A DNA stretch of 64,000 nt from Nereocystis luetkeana (GCA_031213475.1 JARUPZ010000005.1:11789260-11853259), one strand, 5' to 3'; counted from the stretch's first letter, positions 10,949-22,706 are shown. Program-made: numbers and translations. Notes: generated by a model from the letters alone, not told the origin.

Positions 10949-11582
10949 CATTATTGACGTGAAGAACACACACGAATATTTTTGAGAACGTACTAGAGTG
11001 TTTGCGGAACTAGTGTGGGGTCACTACTACGATAATATACCCGTAAGTGAATATATTGATCTTGAACAGTTAGCTCTCGCGACAAGTTCAACGTATTACG
11101 CGGCGTAAACGTCAGTACAAAAAAGTTGCCTGAGGTCGAGGTTGCGCCGTACCCGCAGTATCGAAGCACTACTTACTCCTCGCAGTGCATAATATCTAAA
11201 AATATTATTAATACTAGTGCTCTAAATACTCGAGCCGTCCCCAGCAAACCTAATGTTCTTCAAATCTCACCCGTGGGACTCTCTGAGCGTGGGTGTTTTG
11301 TGCCGAACAATGAATGGGCCTGAGAATTTGTCGACACGACGGTCGAACTCGCAGTATCTGGAGTGCCAAACCCCCGAAACACTGCGAGTGGAGAATAGCA
11401 AGTACCTACAGCAGCATTTTCTCGAACAAACCTTGCTTTTCTCCCAGGTAGGTGTTAGTTGGGAGTAGCTGTGAAATGTTGAGGCATGAACTCACGCCAC
11501 ACGTATGCGCGCCCAAAAGTCTTTGTCGCGGGTAAAACACACAACTTCCACTATATCATGCGTTCAGAGAAGCAAGGTGGAT

Positions 11583-11699
11583 GTACTATTACGGGGGGCC
11601 ATAGTTAATAGGATCTATGGTAAACATGAAAACCTATATATTTGACCATTTTTACTAACAATATTTGGTCCTATTAACTATGGTCCTCCATGATAGTAC
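11583..11699. mobile_element. 117-bp MITE-like inverted-repeat element
   Basis: The ends GTACTATTACGGGGGGCCAT and, on the other strand, GTACTATCATGGAGGACCAT continue into a shared AGTTAATAGGA, giving ~31-bp terminal inverted repeats around a ~55-bp AT-rich middle. There is no coding capacity. The superfamily is unknown. Confidence 0.65.
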
Positions 11700-13230
11700 A
11701 AAAAAAGTCAAAAGTGAAAGAAAAAAAACGTGGATGTTGCGAGTCGAACCTCCGACACGATCGTTATAATATCGACAGCAGTAAGACACGTACGTACGCT
11801 AGAGCACTGCTCGTGCATATATATGGCACGTCGTGTTTTTCACGCAACCTAAAACACATTTATTGCAGGATTTCCTACAGCAGAGAGTAGCTTGTTGTTC
11901 AGGTACGACTGCGTATAGAGCAGTACTGTGCTGTACAATGTCATGTGGTCCGGTACCTGTACGACAGCAGACGATACGCGTGCTGCGACAAGGAACGTAC
12001 ATGTACTGATCCCTTTTCCGCTGCCTCTAGGATCTATCGGTCAGCAGTGTATGACACACCCCAGTCAGTAACTACTGTCAGTATTTGGTGTACGAACACT
12101 GCTTTACACGATCCCTGTACGAACGACTTTTTTTGGTGTACAGCAGTACCTCGACTCGACGAACATATCGCGGATGATCGGTACCGAACAAAAAATGCCG
12201 TACAAATTGCGCAAGGTACGCGCGCATAGTAGGTCAATACCTTGAACAACGAAAATGAACACTACAGTGGTACTGACCGTACAGCGCGATTCTTCTTCAT
12301 ACGCACAGTACCCTATACCTGCTGCTGCTGTTGGCACACGGTGCTGAGCACCGCTGGAGCAGTGGCAAGGTTGGATCACACGCACAGCAATATGCGCAGT
12401 ACGATCAACGACACGCGCAAGGTGTGCCCGCTACTGGTGCTGCTGGGCAGCGGGGTTGTGATAGTGTGCGAAGCTGGAGGTAAAAGCGACCTCTATGGAC
12501 TGTCGCTATAGTTGTCTGGGCGATCGCCTGTGCTCTGTGCGACAACAACCCGAAAAATGTACAGGGATATACCAGGCTGGGTACATACGTATGAAAAAAA
12601 ACTAGCGGACGGTGAAATACCACGACAGACACAATCATCCACAGCAACACTGCGCACATGGGTGTGTCGCACACGCACGGCGTGTGGGCGGCAGCGTTGG
12701 AACGATGCGACCTGTGCATGTTGTCTGTTGTATACCTGGTACCAGGTATATGGTATATTATGCCCGTGCAGTGTGCGCACAGCTTACGGGGGGCCTCGGG
12801 GAGAAAACATAGAACGTTTACCGATGCGTACGTACAAAACAAGGCCTCTCGTGCTGAAATCAAGGACTTCGTTCTATCCACTCCCGCCGGAAAAATACCG
12901 TTGAGCGCCTGCCACGCGCTCCAGAGTGTACGGGTCGCGCCGAGACCTCGGCCAATGGGGCCGGCCGGGCTTCGTATGCCCGAGTACTCGGTGTTTCGCC
13001 GAAAAGTGCTCGTACGAAGAGAAAAGTTAGCTGAAGTACGAAGATTTGACAAACATACGTACACAAATGTGGTCACAAAACTACGCCACAGTAGTAGTAG
13101 AGATACTCCGTTGCCACGTATGGAGAAATATACGCACAGTAGTAGGCAACGCATTGCCATTTTATTATATTTTCTTCTCTCTTCTTGCGCTGATTCCCCA
13201 TCATTCTCATTATAAATTTTCTCTTCCTTT
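11700..13230. other. unassigned region rich in short palindromes
   Basis: Many GTACTGCTGTAC-, TACGTAC- and CAGCAGTAC-type short palindromes, and an 18-bp palindrome around CTGGTACCAG near 12730. ORFs on both strands (for example 12405-13271 minus) overlap each other and have no recognised domain. 13065-13165 has GTGGTCACAAAACTACGCCAC followed by GAGATACT-CGTTGCCACGT, a fragment of the 14-16 kb repeat family. Confidence 0.4.
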
Positions 13231-13585
13231 ATTTTTTTTTTCATTTTTTTTTTTTTGCTCACCCCGTTCATTATCTTCGTACATCGTCTTCTCTCTCTCC
13301 TTCCAACTCGTAACTCAGATCCGGGGTCATATAGCAGGCTCTTCTACCCCGTTCCCGCTACGGTACGTGCCTTCATTTTTATCGCGAGAATATTTCAGCC
13401 TTTTCTCCCCTCGTCGACTCGCATCGAATTGTGCCTACCCACGCTGCAAGGCGCTCTCAACAATTGAATCATTTTTATTTTTGTTTCTGCAAACAAAGTC
13501 AAACGTCCGACCCACCTGGGCTCGAACCCAGGACTCAAACACAAGCAGAATTCAAGGTTAATCACTTCAACCACCGGGGCGACCG
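13231..13585 (-). mobile_element. tRNA-derived SINE, copy 2
   Basis: The reverse complement has the same head (CGCCCCGGTGGTTGAAGTG), B-box region, GAGAGCGCCTTGCAGCG body and A-rich tail (T-run at 13231-13256) as copy 1, with scattered substitutions and small indels. It directly abuts the repeat copy starting at 13586. Confidence 0.85.
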
Positions 13586-14164
13586 TGATTGATAAGCCGT
13601 ATCGAAGGAGTCGTGTGGCGTGGTTGGATGACGAACTTGCTCGGCTCGTTTCATGTTGTCTGACGCCAAGGGGCTGGGCATAGCTGACCAACGCAGAGTG
13701 GAGACGGCAGCCTGGGTGGCGGGGTATACTAGGCGGATTAGTAGGGAGAACCTGGCTATACTACGCGTACCACAAACTGCTGCCACCACACCTGGAGGGT
13801 TTTTGGGCTTTGGCCTGCCAGTTATTTTCCCTTGTTATTTTTTCCTTGGTTCTTGTTACTCTGTTTACGAGCAGCGGTGTTTTTTTTTTGTTTTTTCTCT
13901 TCTTTTCTTTCCAGCTCGTTCTTTTTCAAGTGTTGGCCACCTCGCCTGCGGGTGGGGGGGGCACGACCGATTGTTTCTTCTAGTTTTTTATTTTATTTTC
14001 TCTTTCGAGCTGTTTTCTTTGGTTTTTGTTTTCTCTTTGATTGTTTCCTTTCGTTTCTCAATTTCATAGAATGATTATGTCGTGCCTGTCGTGCCTATTA
14101 ATAGTATAATGGCATGGCATTGCGTTGCCCACTGCTGTGCTTACTGCATGCGTGGCAACGTGGT
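13586..14164 (+). repeat. unnamed repeat family, diverged copy
   Basis: Starts TGATTGATAAGCCGTA and shares with 14199-14790, in order: TGTCTGACGCCAAGGGGCTG, GGGAGAACCTGGCTATACTA, CCACCTCGCCTGCGGG, a pyrimidine-rich part, and a final CATTGCGTTGCCCACTGC. It stands as a direct, diverged tandem copy of 14199-14790. ORFs in it are not conserved as protein in any convincing way. Confidence 0.7.
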
Positions 14165-14167
14165 ATA

Positions 14168-14918
14168 TTTCATTTTTTCTCTTCCTCTTCCTTTTCTGAT
14201 TGATAAGCCGTACTCAAGGAGCCGTGTGGCGTGGTTGGAAGACGAACCTGCTCTGCTCGGCTCGTATTGTCTGACGCCAAGGGGCTGGGCATAGTTGACG
14301 AACGCAGGGCGGAGACGGCAGTCTGGGTAGCAAGGTACCAGGCGGATTAGCAGGGAGAACCTGGCTATACTACTCGTACCACAAGCTGCTGCCGCCACCT
14401 AGAAGGTGCTTTGGGCTTTGGTCTGCCTGTTATTTCCCCTTTGTTATTTTTCCTTGTTACTTTCTCCTTGGTTCTTTGTCTTACTCTGTTCACAAGCAGT
14501 GGTGTCTTTTGTTATTTCTTCTTTTTTCCAGCTCGTTCTTTTTCAAGTGTAGGCCACCTCGCCTGCGGGGGGGGGGGCACGACAGATTGTTTCTCTTAGA
14601 TTTTGCTTTCATTTTTCTTCTTTTTCTTTTTCGACTTGTCTACCTTGTTTTTGTTTTCTCTTTGATTGTTTCTTTTCGTTTCACTATTTCATAGATTGCG
14701 TATGTCGTGCCTGTCGTATCTAGTATGATGACATGGCTTTGCATTGCCCACTGCAGTTCACACTGCACACGTGGCAACGTAGTATCTCTGTGGCGTAGCT
14801 TTGTGACCACACAACTTGTATCTCTTCTAGGATGGAAGAATCGGCACGGACACTGGTTGTGCTGGATGTCGACGGGTAGAAAGAACGGTTTATTGTGAAG
14901 AACACACACACACACATA
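14168..14918 (+). repeat. left arm of near-perfect 751-bp inverted repeat
   Basis: Position x here corresponds to the reverse complement at 30898 minus x throughout. ORFs at 14411-14599 and 14476-14694 map exactly onto minus-strand 16299-16487 and 16204-16422, and an 11-base G run matches an 11-base C run. By eye I find only about two substitutions (one near 14815, one near 14893) before the CA-repeat end. The content is the same repeat family as 13586-14164. Confidence 0.9.
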
Positions 14919-15979
14919 TCTGTGGCGTAGCTTTGTGACAACACAACAACTTGTATACCGGGTATCCTCTAGGATTGAAGAATCGGCACGGACGCTGGTT
15001 GTGCTGGATGTCGACGGTTAGAAAGAACGGTTTAATGTGAAGAACACACACACACACATGTCCGTCATACCGGATACGACATGCAGATTATATGAAACAG
15101 ATAAAAACAAAAGAATACAATGAAAAGCGAAAGCGAACAAGACAAATCGAAAGAGAAAAAGAGAAAAAAAAGAGAAAACATTATAAACTTTCCTGAACCC
15201 CCGGAAGTGATGTGGCAGACGCTTGGAAGCAACGAGCTGGGGAAAAAAAGGTTTTTGCCAAAATCAGGTATACCTGGCCACTTTCCGGCCACAATCAGTT
15301 ACATTATAAAACTCAGCACAAAACACACCCCAGGAGCCCCGCTATTGGCCAGGCAGACATCGTACCTGATTTTGGCACAAAAAGGCCAAGGTACATCTGT
15401 TTTTTTCTACTCTGTCTAGCTTTCAACTGATTTTGGCCAAGTTTGAACCAGTCACAGCGGCCATACCTACACTGTTTTTTTTCTTCGTGTGCCTCTGACC
15501 TCCCCTGATTGAAGTTCTTCTGTATTACCGTATAAAATGTACTCATACGCCGTACGTAAAGGTACGTATTTATACGTGCATACAATATGTTATGCGTACG
15601 CTGGTTTCACTTTTTCTTCTCTGTGGTGTGCGACGTGCTTCATGTTGTGACGTGCATTGTGTTGTTTTCTACCTGGTATGGTCACAGCAGTCTTTTCAGC
15701 ACCATGGTCTTCGTCTGCACCACCCCGCGTCGAGGTGGTCGCAGGTTTGATACAGCAAGATAACTTCGTGCCGAGCAGGCGGTTCCGCGAGGACGGTCTA
15801 GAATGTTTAAAGCCGCGAGGACGGGGGGGGGGGGGGGGGCAGAGTAAATATACTCGGCGCCCCGCCGTGGAGAAACAAACGAATACTATTGATAGTGACT
15901 CTCAGCAGGTTCAAGTGGAGCCCGTGATATTAACACTCTAAAGAAAACAAAACAATTCAGATTTTGGAGGCCACGTGTG
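14919..15979. other. spacer between the inverted repeat arms
   Basis: Begins with a third, shorter copy of the terminal part of the arm (14921-15058: GGCGTAGCTTTGTGACAACA through CGGTTTAATGTGAAGAACAC). The remainder holds several ACCTGATTTTGGC-type motifs, GTACGTA-rich DNA and a G run (~15826-15839). No gene recognised. Confidence 0.6.
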
Positions 15980-16730
15980 TGTGTGTGTGTGTGTGTTCTT
16001 CACATTAAACCGTTCTTTCTACCCGTCGACATCCAGCACAACCAGTGTCCGTGCCGATTCTTCCATCCTAGAAGAGATACAAGTTCTGTGGTCACAAAGC
16101 TACGCCACAGAGATACTACGTTGCCACGTGTGCAGTGTGAACTGCAGTGGGCAATGCAAAGCCATGTCATCATACTAGATACGACAGGCACGACATACGC
16201 AATCTATGAAATAGTGAAACGAAAAGAAACAATCAAAGAGAAAACAAAAACAAGGTAGACAAGTCGAAAAAGAAAAAGAAGAAAAATGAAAGCAAAATCT
16301 AAGAGAAACAATCTGTCGTGCCCCCCCCCCCGCAGGCGAGGTGGCCTACACTTGAAAAAGAACGAGCTGGAAAAAAGAAGAAATAACAAAAGACACCACT
16401 GCTTGTGAACAGAGTAAGACAAAGAACCAAGGAGAAAGTAACAAGGAAAAATAACAAAGGGGAAATAACAGGCAGACCAAAGCCCAAAGCACCTTCTAGG
16501 TGGCGGCAGCAGCTTGTGGTACGAGTAGTATAGCCAGGTTCTCCCTGCTAATCCGCCTGGTACCTTGCTACCCAGACTGCCGTCTCCGCCCTGCGTTCGT
16601 CAACTATGCCCAGCCCCTTGGCGTCAGACAATACGAGCCGAGCAGAGCAGGTTCGTCTTCCAACCACGCCACACGGCTCCTTGAGTACGGCTTATCAATC
16701 AGAAAAGGAAGAGGAAGAGAAAAAATGAAA
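15980..16730 (-). repeat. right arm of near-perfect 751-bp inverted repeat
   Basis: Reverse complement of 14168-14918, collinear without indels across the parts I compared. The outer boundary is a GT repeat (15975-15995) and the inner-family end is AAATGAAA at 16730. See the left arm. Confidence 0.9.
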
Positions 16731-17093
16731 TGAAAATCACGGAGAGTCAGCGCAAGAAAGAAAAAAAAACAAAACTAAAAGAGAAGACAAGGGAAGACCA
16801 CGTTCGAGCCAGCTGCACCAGTTGGTAGCACTAGTAGTATGGTCATATTCTACTTCCTAGTCGACTTGGTGTGTGGCATGTTGGCACGCTTGATGCTTTA
16901 GGCGCAGTATTGATTTCTATGGATTTTCATGGACTGAACACACCACTCGTGGCTCGCGTTTTTCAACTTGATTTTTGTATATATATACCTGATTTTGGCT
17001 CAAACGGATGAGGTATAACTGATTTTGGCATTTGCGCTATGTAACAAATAAATGGGGGAAAACACCACTACTTACATGTAGACAGAGAGTTAG

Positions 17094-17350
17094 ACTACGT
17101 CTTAGCCGAAGGAAAATAACAGGCACACCAGGGCACACAGCACCCTCCAGGTAGCGGCAGCAGTTTGTGGTGCGGGTAGCATAGCCAGGTTCTCCCTGCT
17201 ACTCCTCCTGGTACCTTGCTCTACCCTGTCTGTCGTCTCCGTCCTGCGTTTGTCAACTATATCCCGGTTCTTTGCGTCACAGGTCGGACAATACGAAACA
17301 AGCAAAGCAGGCTCGTCATCCACCCACGCCCCACGACTCCTTCCATAAGG
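17094..17350 (-). repeat. partial diverged copy of the same repeat family
   Basis: The reverse complement shares CCTTATGGAAGGAGTCGTGG-type start, TGTCCGACCTGTGACGCAAA, GGGAGAACCTGGCTATGCTA and CACAAACTGCTGCCGC landmarks with 13590-13800. It is more diverged than the inverted arms. 16731-17093 holds no recognised gene. Confidence 0.6.
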
Positions 17351-17444
17351 CTGGTTAATACAAAGACGGGAAATAAATATATAAAATTATAGACACAGAG
17401 GATCGAGCGCAAGCAAGACAATATATATATATAGAGAGAGAGAG

Positions 17445-17799
17445 CCGGTCGCCCCGGTGGTTCAAGTGGTTAACCTCGAATTCTTCTTGTTTGAGTCCTG
17501 GTTTCGAGCCCCAGGTGGGTCGGACTTTGACTTTCTTTGCAAAAATAAAAAAAAGATTCAATTGTTGAGAGCGCCTTGCAGCGTGGGTAGGCACAATTCG
17601 ATGCGAGTCGACGACGGAAGAAAAGGCTAAAATATCCTCGGGATAAAAATGAAGGCACGTACCGTAGCGGGAAGGGGGGAGAAGAGCCTGCTATGTGACC
17701 CCGGATCTGAGTTACGAGTTGGAAGGAGAGAGAGAAGAAGTTGTGCGAAAATAATGAATGGGATGAGAAAATAAATATATATATATATATATATATATA
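17445..17799 (+). mobile_element. tRNA-derived SINE, copy 3
   Basis: Same head (GTCGCCCCGGTGGTTCAAGT), a T-arm with one B-box change (TGGTTTCGAGCC), the same body, and a tail that changes from A-rich to an AT dinucleotide run. It sits between (AT)n/(AG)n and (AT)n simple repeats, so target duplications cannot be read. Confidence 0.85.
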
Positions 17800-18282
17800 C
17801 CTGGTATATAATATGTAAAATAAGGGGAAGACCACATTCTTCGAGCCTGCTGCACCAGCGGGCGGCACGAATAGCATGATGAGCGTGTCCTACTTCCTAG
17901 TCGGTCTGGTGCCTTGCTACCATGTCTGATATCTCCTTCCTACTTTCGTCCACCACAGTTTCCCTTCTACTCGACCTGTTCCCCCCCATCCCCGCATTCC
18001 CTTGGTCGGGTTTTCTTCCACTCTTATTTTCACCTGAAAAAGTAATATATACTCCGGAGTATTAAACAACAGCATACTGGTAGCTTCTCCACAAAAAAAG
18101 GAAAATACACGTTCGAAGAGAGATGAACGAATAGGTCACCTGTGAGCCCGACTGACTAAACAGTTGATACTAAAAATCCGCTGGTGGAAGGCGTGTATTA
18201 CTTGGTTTTAGTATATAAGTGACTTTGGCCCAAACGTGGCCATGTGTCATACCTGATTTTCGCCGCAGCCCTTATGAAACCC
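17800..18282. other. no recognisable gene
   Basis: Unassigned DNA with a few short ORFs. It contains ACCTGATTTTCGCC and GACTTTGGCCCAAACG motifs similar to those at 15260-15440 and 16985-17030, which may be remnants of a small repeat. Confidence 0.4.
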
Positions 18283-18752
18283 TTAACATAAATGGTCAGA
18301 AAAACAAGGTGCTGGGTGGATCCTGGACATTGTTGCTGGCAGATTGAGTGGGATCACGTTTGTTTGAGGCTGACCAAGCTCAGCGACTCCTGTGCCATGA
18401 AGACCAAGTCGCTGGTAGGTACGTACGAGGTGTCTCGCAGCGTTGGAAACGATGACTGTGTACACCCACGGGAATCGCATATCACCCAAAACCACGATGA
18501 CCAAGCCGATCATGCCTTTTTTTCGAACGTTCCCATGCAGCAAGCGATGCATAAACACTGCCGCCCTTCAATCTCACCGGCTTTGTCTTTGTCATCAACA
18601 ACCCCGAGGTACTCCACCATGAAACCCGCGTAGGAGAAGACACTCATCTGTACTACAAGGTTGCTGACCAAGCTTGCCAGGATGGCGGCCATGGGCAAAT
18701 ACGGAAACAGCGCCATGATACACTCCCACTTGTGGAGCGAATGTTTGGACAA
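18283..18752 (-). pseudogene. possible membrane transporter (MFS-like) fragment
   Basis: The frame 18510-18752 on the minus strand reads PYLPMAAILASLVSNLVVQM, a membrane-span-like segment, then YAGFMVEYLGVVDDKDKAG. This resembles the first span and following loop of major facilitator transporters, where a DDKDKAG-like stretch precedes the second span. The continuation is in another frame (18283-18558). No intact gene, start or introns can be assigned. This is the only hint of a host gene in the window and it is weak. Confidence 0.25.
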
Positions 18753-19019
18753 ACAACGATTGAGGTGACGAGATGAGTAGTAAGTGCGTGGGTGGGAGGA
18801 ATACGTTTTCGAGCCGTTTAGTTCTGCAGTCCTGTTTTAAGGAAAAAATCACTTGGTATTACACTCGCGTGTCTCCCAAACGGGACTGGTTGCAGCTCGA
18901 AGAGGGTTAACACATCACTGCTGTGAAAACGTGCCAAAACTGGCAAGTTTGTGGTAAATTAAAATCCAGGTCATGATCAAAACTTGATTAATGAACTGAA
19001 TGGCAGGAAATGGAATTAG

Positions 19020-19356
19020 TTTTTTTTTTTCTCATCCCATTCATTATCTTCGCACATCTTCTTCTCTCTCTCCTTCCAACTCGTAACTCAGATCCGGTGT
19101 CACATAGCAGGCTCTTCTCCCCCCTTCCCGCTACGGTACGTGCCTTCATTTTTATCCCGAGAAGATTTCAGCCTTTTCTTCCGTCGTCGACTCGCATCGA
19201 ATTTTGCCTACCCACGCTGCAAGGCGCTCTCAACAATTAATTGAATCCTTTTCTATTTTTGCAAATAAAGTCAAAGTCCGACCCACCTGGGGCTCGAACC
19301 CAGGAGGACTCAAACAAAGTAGAACTCGAGGTTAACCACATGAACCACCGGGGCGA
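19020..19356 (-). mobile_element. tRNA-derived SINE, copy 4, with target duplication
   Basis: The reverse complement carries the full head, T-arm, body and A-rich tail. It is flanked by TGAATGGCAGGAAATG (18997-19012) and TGAATGACAGGTAATG (19357-19372), 14 of 16 identical. This is a convincing target-site duplication of the kind LINE machinery makes. Confidence 0.9.
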
Positions 19357-19536
19357 TGAATGACAGGTAATGAATGTCAAGCCCAATCCCCATTAACTTG
19401 CCTACGTAGGGCTTGGGGAATATCCATATATTTTAAAGCATGGCAAAAACAAAATCTAATAAATAAATCCAAATACCTTAAAACACCACAATTAATTGTT
19501 TGCCAAATACCCTGGTACCAAATAAATACCATGTCC

Positions 19537-20605
19537 TTAACCCTTTTAGGACTGCAATCACGTTTTGGGGGCAACTAGGGGCAATTAAATTATAATTTTC
19601 GAATTGAAGTGGACTGCCCCCAAGACGGGATTGGAGTGGAGTGGACTGTCCCCAAGACGGGACAGGCCTGGAGTTCTAACAGAGGCGAAAACGACCATAA
19701 ATCAAAGTGGAAGATTCAATGGAGGAAAGGTGGGGTTTGTGGAGAGGTATTGAATCGTTGGTATGTCTGAACAGAGGGGATGGGTAAGGGATTCATTGAC
19801 AATATGCGCACAGCATACCGCGCAGAGATTGCACTGCACGCGGGTACCAGTGACATAGGCACCGCTGGGTTTACTGATTCATATAATCGAACCAAATGTG
19901 TATCACCGCCATCGCCTAGACCTCGCCTTATAGATCACGATTCAGGATGCAAGCTGAGAGTAAGAGAAGTACACCATACAAGGTCTAGGGCCTGTGTGGG
20001 ACGCGATAGCCTCATCCATGGATTATTTTTTCCCAAAAGCGCGCGTTCCAAGCCCAGCGCGAGGCGTGATTACTCAACCAATCGTATGCTCCCGCACCGG
20101 TACGGCAAGGTGTGAAAATACACATCAGATACAGGAGAGGAGTAGCGCCAGCCATGAAGCGCACAATCAGTAATGGGGTCGCTTCCGTGGACAACTACGA
20201 ATTGGGACTCGACATTTGGAGGCACTGACCCTGACATATCAGTGCATGTGCGGAAAACAAAGTTATTGAAAGATAGAATGTTAACACTAATGCTCAAAAT
20301 TTCGCAATGGATTCGTCGTCGGTCCCAATCCAATGTGAAATGTGGTGGAGACGTAGAAGATCGATGTCAGTTTCATTGCCCAATTCGTTGCCCATCACGA
20401 GATATGGCCGAACCCAATAGTACATACTCGTACTCAAATCAAGTGTATGCACTTCTGGATGCACAAGGCAGACGCTACTACAAGCAGTAGGGATAATGCT
20501 CTAACGGCGTAAATGAAAGTCACGCATTAATTGCCTGCATCATCAACGGCAACTAGACGTATTTGTTCCCCAAAACAGGACTGCGGTCCTAAAGGTGCGT
20601 ACATG
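19537..20605. mobile_element. candidate ~1-kb piggyBac-like non-autonomous element
   Basis: Starts TTAACCCTTTTAGGACTGCA followed by ACGTTTTGGGGGCAA. Near 20570-20600 the reverse complement reads CACCTTTAGGACCGCAGTCC then TGTTTTGGGG. These match the ends of the well-defined 90-bp MITE at 28135-28224. The right end lacks a clean TTAA, and internal CCCCAAGACGGGA repeats suggest rearrangement. ORFs inside (19780-20115, 20173-20490) show no transposase motif. Confidence 0.4.
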
Positions 20606-21782
20606 GATTCGACGACGAGGGAGGAGGGAGATTGAACGTCGACGTGCGGGGAAGAGACCGATTGACCTCCCCCTGCGCGAGAATTTTTATATTTATGATA
20701 GATCAGGACCGCAAGGGCGAGGAGGATTTTATATTTCAGATAGATCAGTGCCCCGCGCAAAGGAGCGGGTGGATTGGGCCAAGTCGATGAGGCGGCCATG
20801 AAGAGCGGCAGGAAGACGGTGCAAGGAGACCCATAATCTGCGCGCACACTATCATCACGAGAGAAGCAGTCATAGTTTTTTTTTTCCTGGTGTTGTTTTT
20901 CACGAGGCAGAACAGTATCTACCGGTACTTGTTATTAACGTAACGTCGTATCTGGTCTTTGTAGTTTAACGAGTTGGATACCCTTCATGGGGAATAACCT
21001 ACCCAATTATCAGGGACGAGGTATCATAACTGTGCTGCACCTTTTGTGTCAGACAGCCCAGGAAGGGATGGCGATCGTTGATACTCGTGTGGTAGTAAGG
21101 TCCGATTGCTCCTTTGTTCACTGCATATCCGCGAATCTTCACTCTGACAGCACTCCATATAGCAGGCAGGTAGGTTTGTTCCTCTTTCGTTTTCACGACT
21201 AACGTGCGTTTCGTACGGTGCAGGCAGCGCTTCAGACAGCATCCGCTGTAGTCAGCAGCCACGAGTTGGTGAGTGGTGGGAACAGGGGTACTCTATGTTA
21301 TAGTTGAGAGGATATACCCGCGGCGATGTTAGTTCAGTTTGCACATTGGTCTCAGCTCATGTGCGCTTTCTTCGTCTCGTGTATTTTGAGGCAGCCGAAT
21401 TTTCGATTTTTTTGTTCGGATATTCCTAGGGCTCCAGTACCTTTGTGTGACCACAGACTCCTTCGTCAGATAGGTAATGTGAGAACAGCAACAACAACAA
21501 CATGAAGATCCTACACGCCTGTGTTGCTTTGTCCACAGAAATAGGTAAGCAAAACCGGGTACAGGGAACAGCATAATGCGCGAGACACCGGATGTTGGTG
21601 TCGTCGCAGACGCGCACGAAACTCGAGTGCACAGAGTCCCCAGCTCACGCTCAGTGGTACAAATGCTAGTAATATAATACCCATACCATGCAGGTAGGAT
21701 TGGCAGGCATTTTGGAAGATTGAAAACTTTATTCATCATACAGAAATGGATTGCGTCACACGCACGTATCTCGCGTAAGATC
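20606..21782. other. no recognisable gene
   Basis: Contains a short internal direct repeat (TTTTATATTT-AGATAGATCAG type, 20685-20750) and short ORFs on both strands. Nothing assignable. Confidence 0.4.
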
Positions 21783-22698
21783 CAGGGTTTTTCACGGGTC
21801 GCAGGGTGTTCAAGATGTCACGGGTCGGCTCGGCTCGGGTCAGGAATTATTCAACCTCGCACGGGTCGGATCGGGTCGTGTTAAGAGGTTTTCAAATCTC
21901 GCGGATCGGGTCAGGTCGTGTCAAGAGTTCATCGGGTCCGGTCAAGATAGTATTTCAAATCTCACTGTCCGGCTCTGGTCGGGTCAAGAGTGACGAAACG
22001 CTGACGGGTCGGGTCATGCCTTGACCCGCGAGAGACGGGAAACTCACGGGTCAGGCCAGCCTGACCCGGGGATTGGTTTTTGCTGAAGCGCGGATCGGAT
22101 CCGCGCACCCTGCTCGCGGATCTGACACTTAAAACACTCCCCGCTCTCTTATACAAAGGCTTTCCTCGTACAAATACGCAATAATACTTCTTTGGTATAA
22201 TATTCAAACATTTCAATATGGCCAAATCCATTTACGAATGCCCGCATCCACCAGTACCCACTATAGACAGGCCACATATCGCTACGGGGCACGTTCAGTA
22301 TTGTACTGTGTTTGAAGCGTCGACCCATGGGCCGGATCTGCGGGTCAAACCCGCCGGTCAAGATAAATGGTTTCGCGGGTCAAGGTTACCCGATTCGCAT
22401 AAACCCCGTGTCTCACGGGTCAATCGGAACGTGTCGGGTCGGGTCGGGTCAGGAGGTTTTGAAATCTCGGGGGTCGGGTCTGGTCGGGTCATGAGTTTTT
22501 CAAATATCACGCGTCGGGTCGGGTCAATAGTCTCTTAAGTCTCGCGGGTCGGGTCGGATCGGGTCAACAGGCGTTAAGAATCTCGCGAGTCGGGTCGGGT
22601 CAAGGTAACACTCCTCAACCTTTTCGTCGGTCGGGTCGGGTCATGTGACCCGAACGGACCCCACCGGTGAGGTTTGACCCGACTCGTGGAATGCCCTG
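21783..22698. mobile_element. hAT-like non-autonomous element rich in GGGTC repeats
   Basis: Left end CAGGGTTTTTCACGGGTC; right end on the other strand CAGGGCATTCCACGAGTC. These TIRs start with the CAGGG seen in many hAT elements. The flanking 8-mers are GTAAGATC (21775-21782) and GTAATATC (22699-22706), seven of eight identical, which fits the 8-bp hAT target duplication. The interior is dominated by degenerate ~50-bp units of CGGGTCGGGTC followed by a TTCAAATCTC-like stretch, with a less repetitive middle (22080-22330). No transposase ORF. Confidence 0.75.
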
Positions 22699-22706
22699 GT
22701 AATATC

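Noticed and set aside
11730-11800. tRNA-like stretch on the minus strand (GGAGGTTCGACTCG)
   Set aside because: It has a near B-box, but the T-stem and acceptor stem do not pair and no matching 5' half is present.
12405-13271. 288-codon minus-strand ORF
   Set aside because: Runs into the T-rich SINE tail at one end, overlaps equally long plus-strand ORFs and shows no domain or sensible composition.
18811-18910. Third piggyBac-like copy
   Set aside because: GTTCTGCAGTCCTGTTTTA and a final GAGGGTTAAC are suggestive, but the inverted ends match poorly and the left TTAA is missing.
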